From Candidimonas humi (GTDB lineage: Bacteria; Pseudomonadota; Gammaproteobacteria; Burkholderiales; Burkholderiaceae_B), in NCBI RefSeq assembly GCF_019166065.1, contig NZ_JAHTBN010000018.1, positions 1-32,855 on the forward strand: a stretch of 32,855 nt of DNA. Direction: 5' to 3'. Below, piece after piece: positions 31,589 to 32,855 of the stretch; position 1 is the first letter of the stretch, and every line of letters starts with the position of its first letter. The translations under genes and the position numbers were made by a program. The notes under the pieces are model-generated. The model ran no database searches. It worked only from the letters and a program-made list of their open reading frames with translations, and was not told the DNA's origin.

Positions 31589-32728
31589 TCAATAGAAATG
31601 CTGAATTGGAAATTCAAGCTTATCAATGACTTCCTTCAATACCTTCATCGGTTTATGGTGCTGATAATTTGTGAAGTGGGGAGATGAGAAATCAACTTTG
31701 GATTGTTCATAGTGCCCCACAATGGACATTATCAATGCTGGATGAACACCCATATTGGTAAGCCGATTGATGAATGTATGCCTGAATGAGTGAAAAACTT
31801 TCCTATCGTCTTTGATCCCAATCTTATCTAACCATAAACCAAATTTTCGGGAAGTGTTTTTAGAGTAACCATTTTTGGTTTCTACCAAATGAGGAAACAG
31901 CATTGTCTCCTTTTTCTCTTTCAAACTCTTCACATAGTCCAAGAATTTAGATTGAACTAAATTTTTATGTAGCGGAACTTTTCTAATTGAATTTGCGTTT
32001 TTGGCACGTTCAATGTCAAATACCCAAATCCCATCCTCTTCATAAACCTGTTCTAAACGCAGGCTTGCTAATTCTTCCAATCGGGCACCTGTATAAAGAC
32101 CCATAATCGGTAGCCAATAGTAATCAGATTTTGTCATAAAATCTTTATAGCCAACCTCCTCAAAGATTGATTTCAAATCGTCATCGCTAAATTCCTTATA
32201 GGAACGCGTCATTTGTTTAATCTTTGATTTAGTAGAAACCTTTACTTTTTCAAAGGGATTCTCAGAAAAGTAAAGATTGTTATTTATGGCATACAGAAAG
32301 AGCATACGCAAATAGGACATTTTAGAGTTAATGACACTAACCCCTGTACCATTTGCTAAAAGCCTGTTTTTATAAGTCACAGCTTCATTAGCTGTATATT
32401 CATTTATGTCTTTATCAGAAAAGAACAGGATGAACTCTTCATAGACCCTGTTTTTGTCATAAATGGTTTTTGGCACATTCTCTATTTTCGCTTCATTCAA
32501 ATAGAGTTTTGCAACTTCGGATAGAAGTTCACTTTTTTGTTGAATTACTGTTGGTTCAGGTTGTGGTGCAGGCGTACCAGAAACATTAGGATTGCCAGTA
32601 GCAATAAGGTTCTGCACCTGGCTACCACTGAAGTTGGCTAACTGTTCAGCAGAAACCCCCAACTTTGATAGCAGGCTATCAATCAAACTTTCATCGCCTG
32701 GTTTGATATCAGAGAATTTGATACCAGT
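31589..32728 (-). pseudogene. Tyrosine recombinase/integrase, N-terminus lost to an IS21-family insertion
   Basis: About 379 codons of a phage/island-type integrase remain. The catalytic residues are intact: Arg in TGARLEELASLRLEQV, HSFRHT (His-x-x-Arg), the His of VGHYEQ and a tyrosine in HFTNYQHHKP. Towards the N-terminus it has a core-binding domain (NRVYEEFILFFSDKDINEYTANEAVTYKNRLL). Reading upstream, the frame enters IS sequence at 32729; the Arg/Pro/Thr codons beyond belong to the IS end. The N-terminal domain of this integrase family is therefore missing here and may lie on the other side of the IS, outside the window. The element is probably locked in place. Confidence 0.82.
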
Positions 32729-32855
32729 TGTTAGCGCCGGAGTAATACTGACCCGCTGCGTCGGAGTAAAAGTGACCCACCTGGGCAATGATGGTGGCTT
32801 TGGCCGCCGCAATGTTGACTCAGGAGCAAGCAGTGGAGATCAAGGTATTGGCACG
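32729..32855 (+). mobile_element. IS21-family insertion sequence, left end (runs off the right edge)
   Basis: The end starts with TG (TGTTAGCGCCGG at 32729). Two 17-bp internal repeats, CGGAGTAATACTGACCC (32738-32754) and CGGAGTAAAAGTGACCC (32762-32778), differ at two positions and are 24 bp apart. Multiple end repeats of this kind bind the IS21 transposase. A transposase start follows. The far end and the target duplication are outside the window. Confidence 0.82.
32788..32855 (+). CDS. istA: IstA-type IS21 transposase, first codons only
   Basis: The visible 22 complete codons read MMVALAAAMLTQEQAVEIKVLA, with an Arg beginning. MLTQEQAVEIKVLAR is a typical opening of IS21-family IstA transposases, just before their helix-turn-helix. 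The real start is either the ATG at 32788 or the one at 32812. The DDE domain and istB would lie beyond the window. Confidence 0.8.
   Translation, partial: MMVALAAAMLTQEQAVEIKVLA

Overview
The left three quarters of the window (about 1-25,480) is a GC-rich chromosome that reads as a betaproteobacterium of the Burkholderiales, most likely Alcaligenaceae (Bordetella, Achromobacter or Pusillimonas relatives). The evidence is two Bug/TctC-type solute receptors, a tonB-exbB pair, a HU gene next to tRNA-Val, an rlmB / tRNA-Leu(CAG) / rnr neighbourhood, and several LysR regulators. The genus cannot be fixed from sequence reading alone.

Layout of the chromosomal part: exbB (5' end only) and tonB; a family-3 solute-binding protein without a signal peptide; a Bug receptor; a beta-propeller lactonase that overlaps acnA by 4 bp; tRNA-Val(TAC); hupB; a LysR regulator; a PLP-dependent transsulfuration-type enzyme; rlmB; tRNA-Leu(CAG); rnr on the opposite strand; a GNAT acetyltransferase; the SMR exporter gdx behind a guanidine-II (mini-ykkC) riboswitch; an orphan arsB; a YeeE/YedE sulfur-compound transporter; a fused aconitase-superfamily enzyme with its LysR regulator and a divergent Bug receptor; and a membrane-anchored FMN glutamate-synthase-family enzyme. 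Two separate places pair a Bug receptor with an aconitase-superfamily enzyme, which suggests, without proving, uptake and use of tricarboxylate-like acids.

At 24,552-25,472 a ccdAB toxin-antitoxin module lies between two near-identical copies of a 41-42 bp sequence that contains a transcription terminator, so it looks like a recent insertion beside the glutamate-synthase-family gene.

From about 25,500 base composition drops sharply and the gene content becomes that of an integrated, formerly mobilizable plasmid. It holds an unknown gene, MobC- and MobA-like (ColE1/HEN-type) mobilization genes behind a good promoter, two small membrane proteins (one IcmD/DotP-like), a ColE2-type replication initiator with an elaborate control region and a candidate origin, a NucS-type nuclease, an H-NS-type silencer of betaproteobacterial style, and a tyrosine integrase. 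The integrase has lost its N-terminus to an IS21-family element, whose left end and first transposase codons close the window. The rep control region is the most unusual part: the -35 boxes of two divergent promoters form the arms of one palindrome, and a terminator-like hairpin and nested inverted repeats lie between the rep promoter and the rep start.
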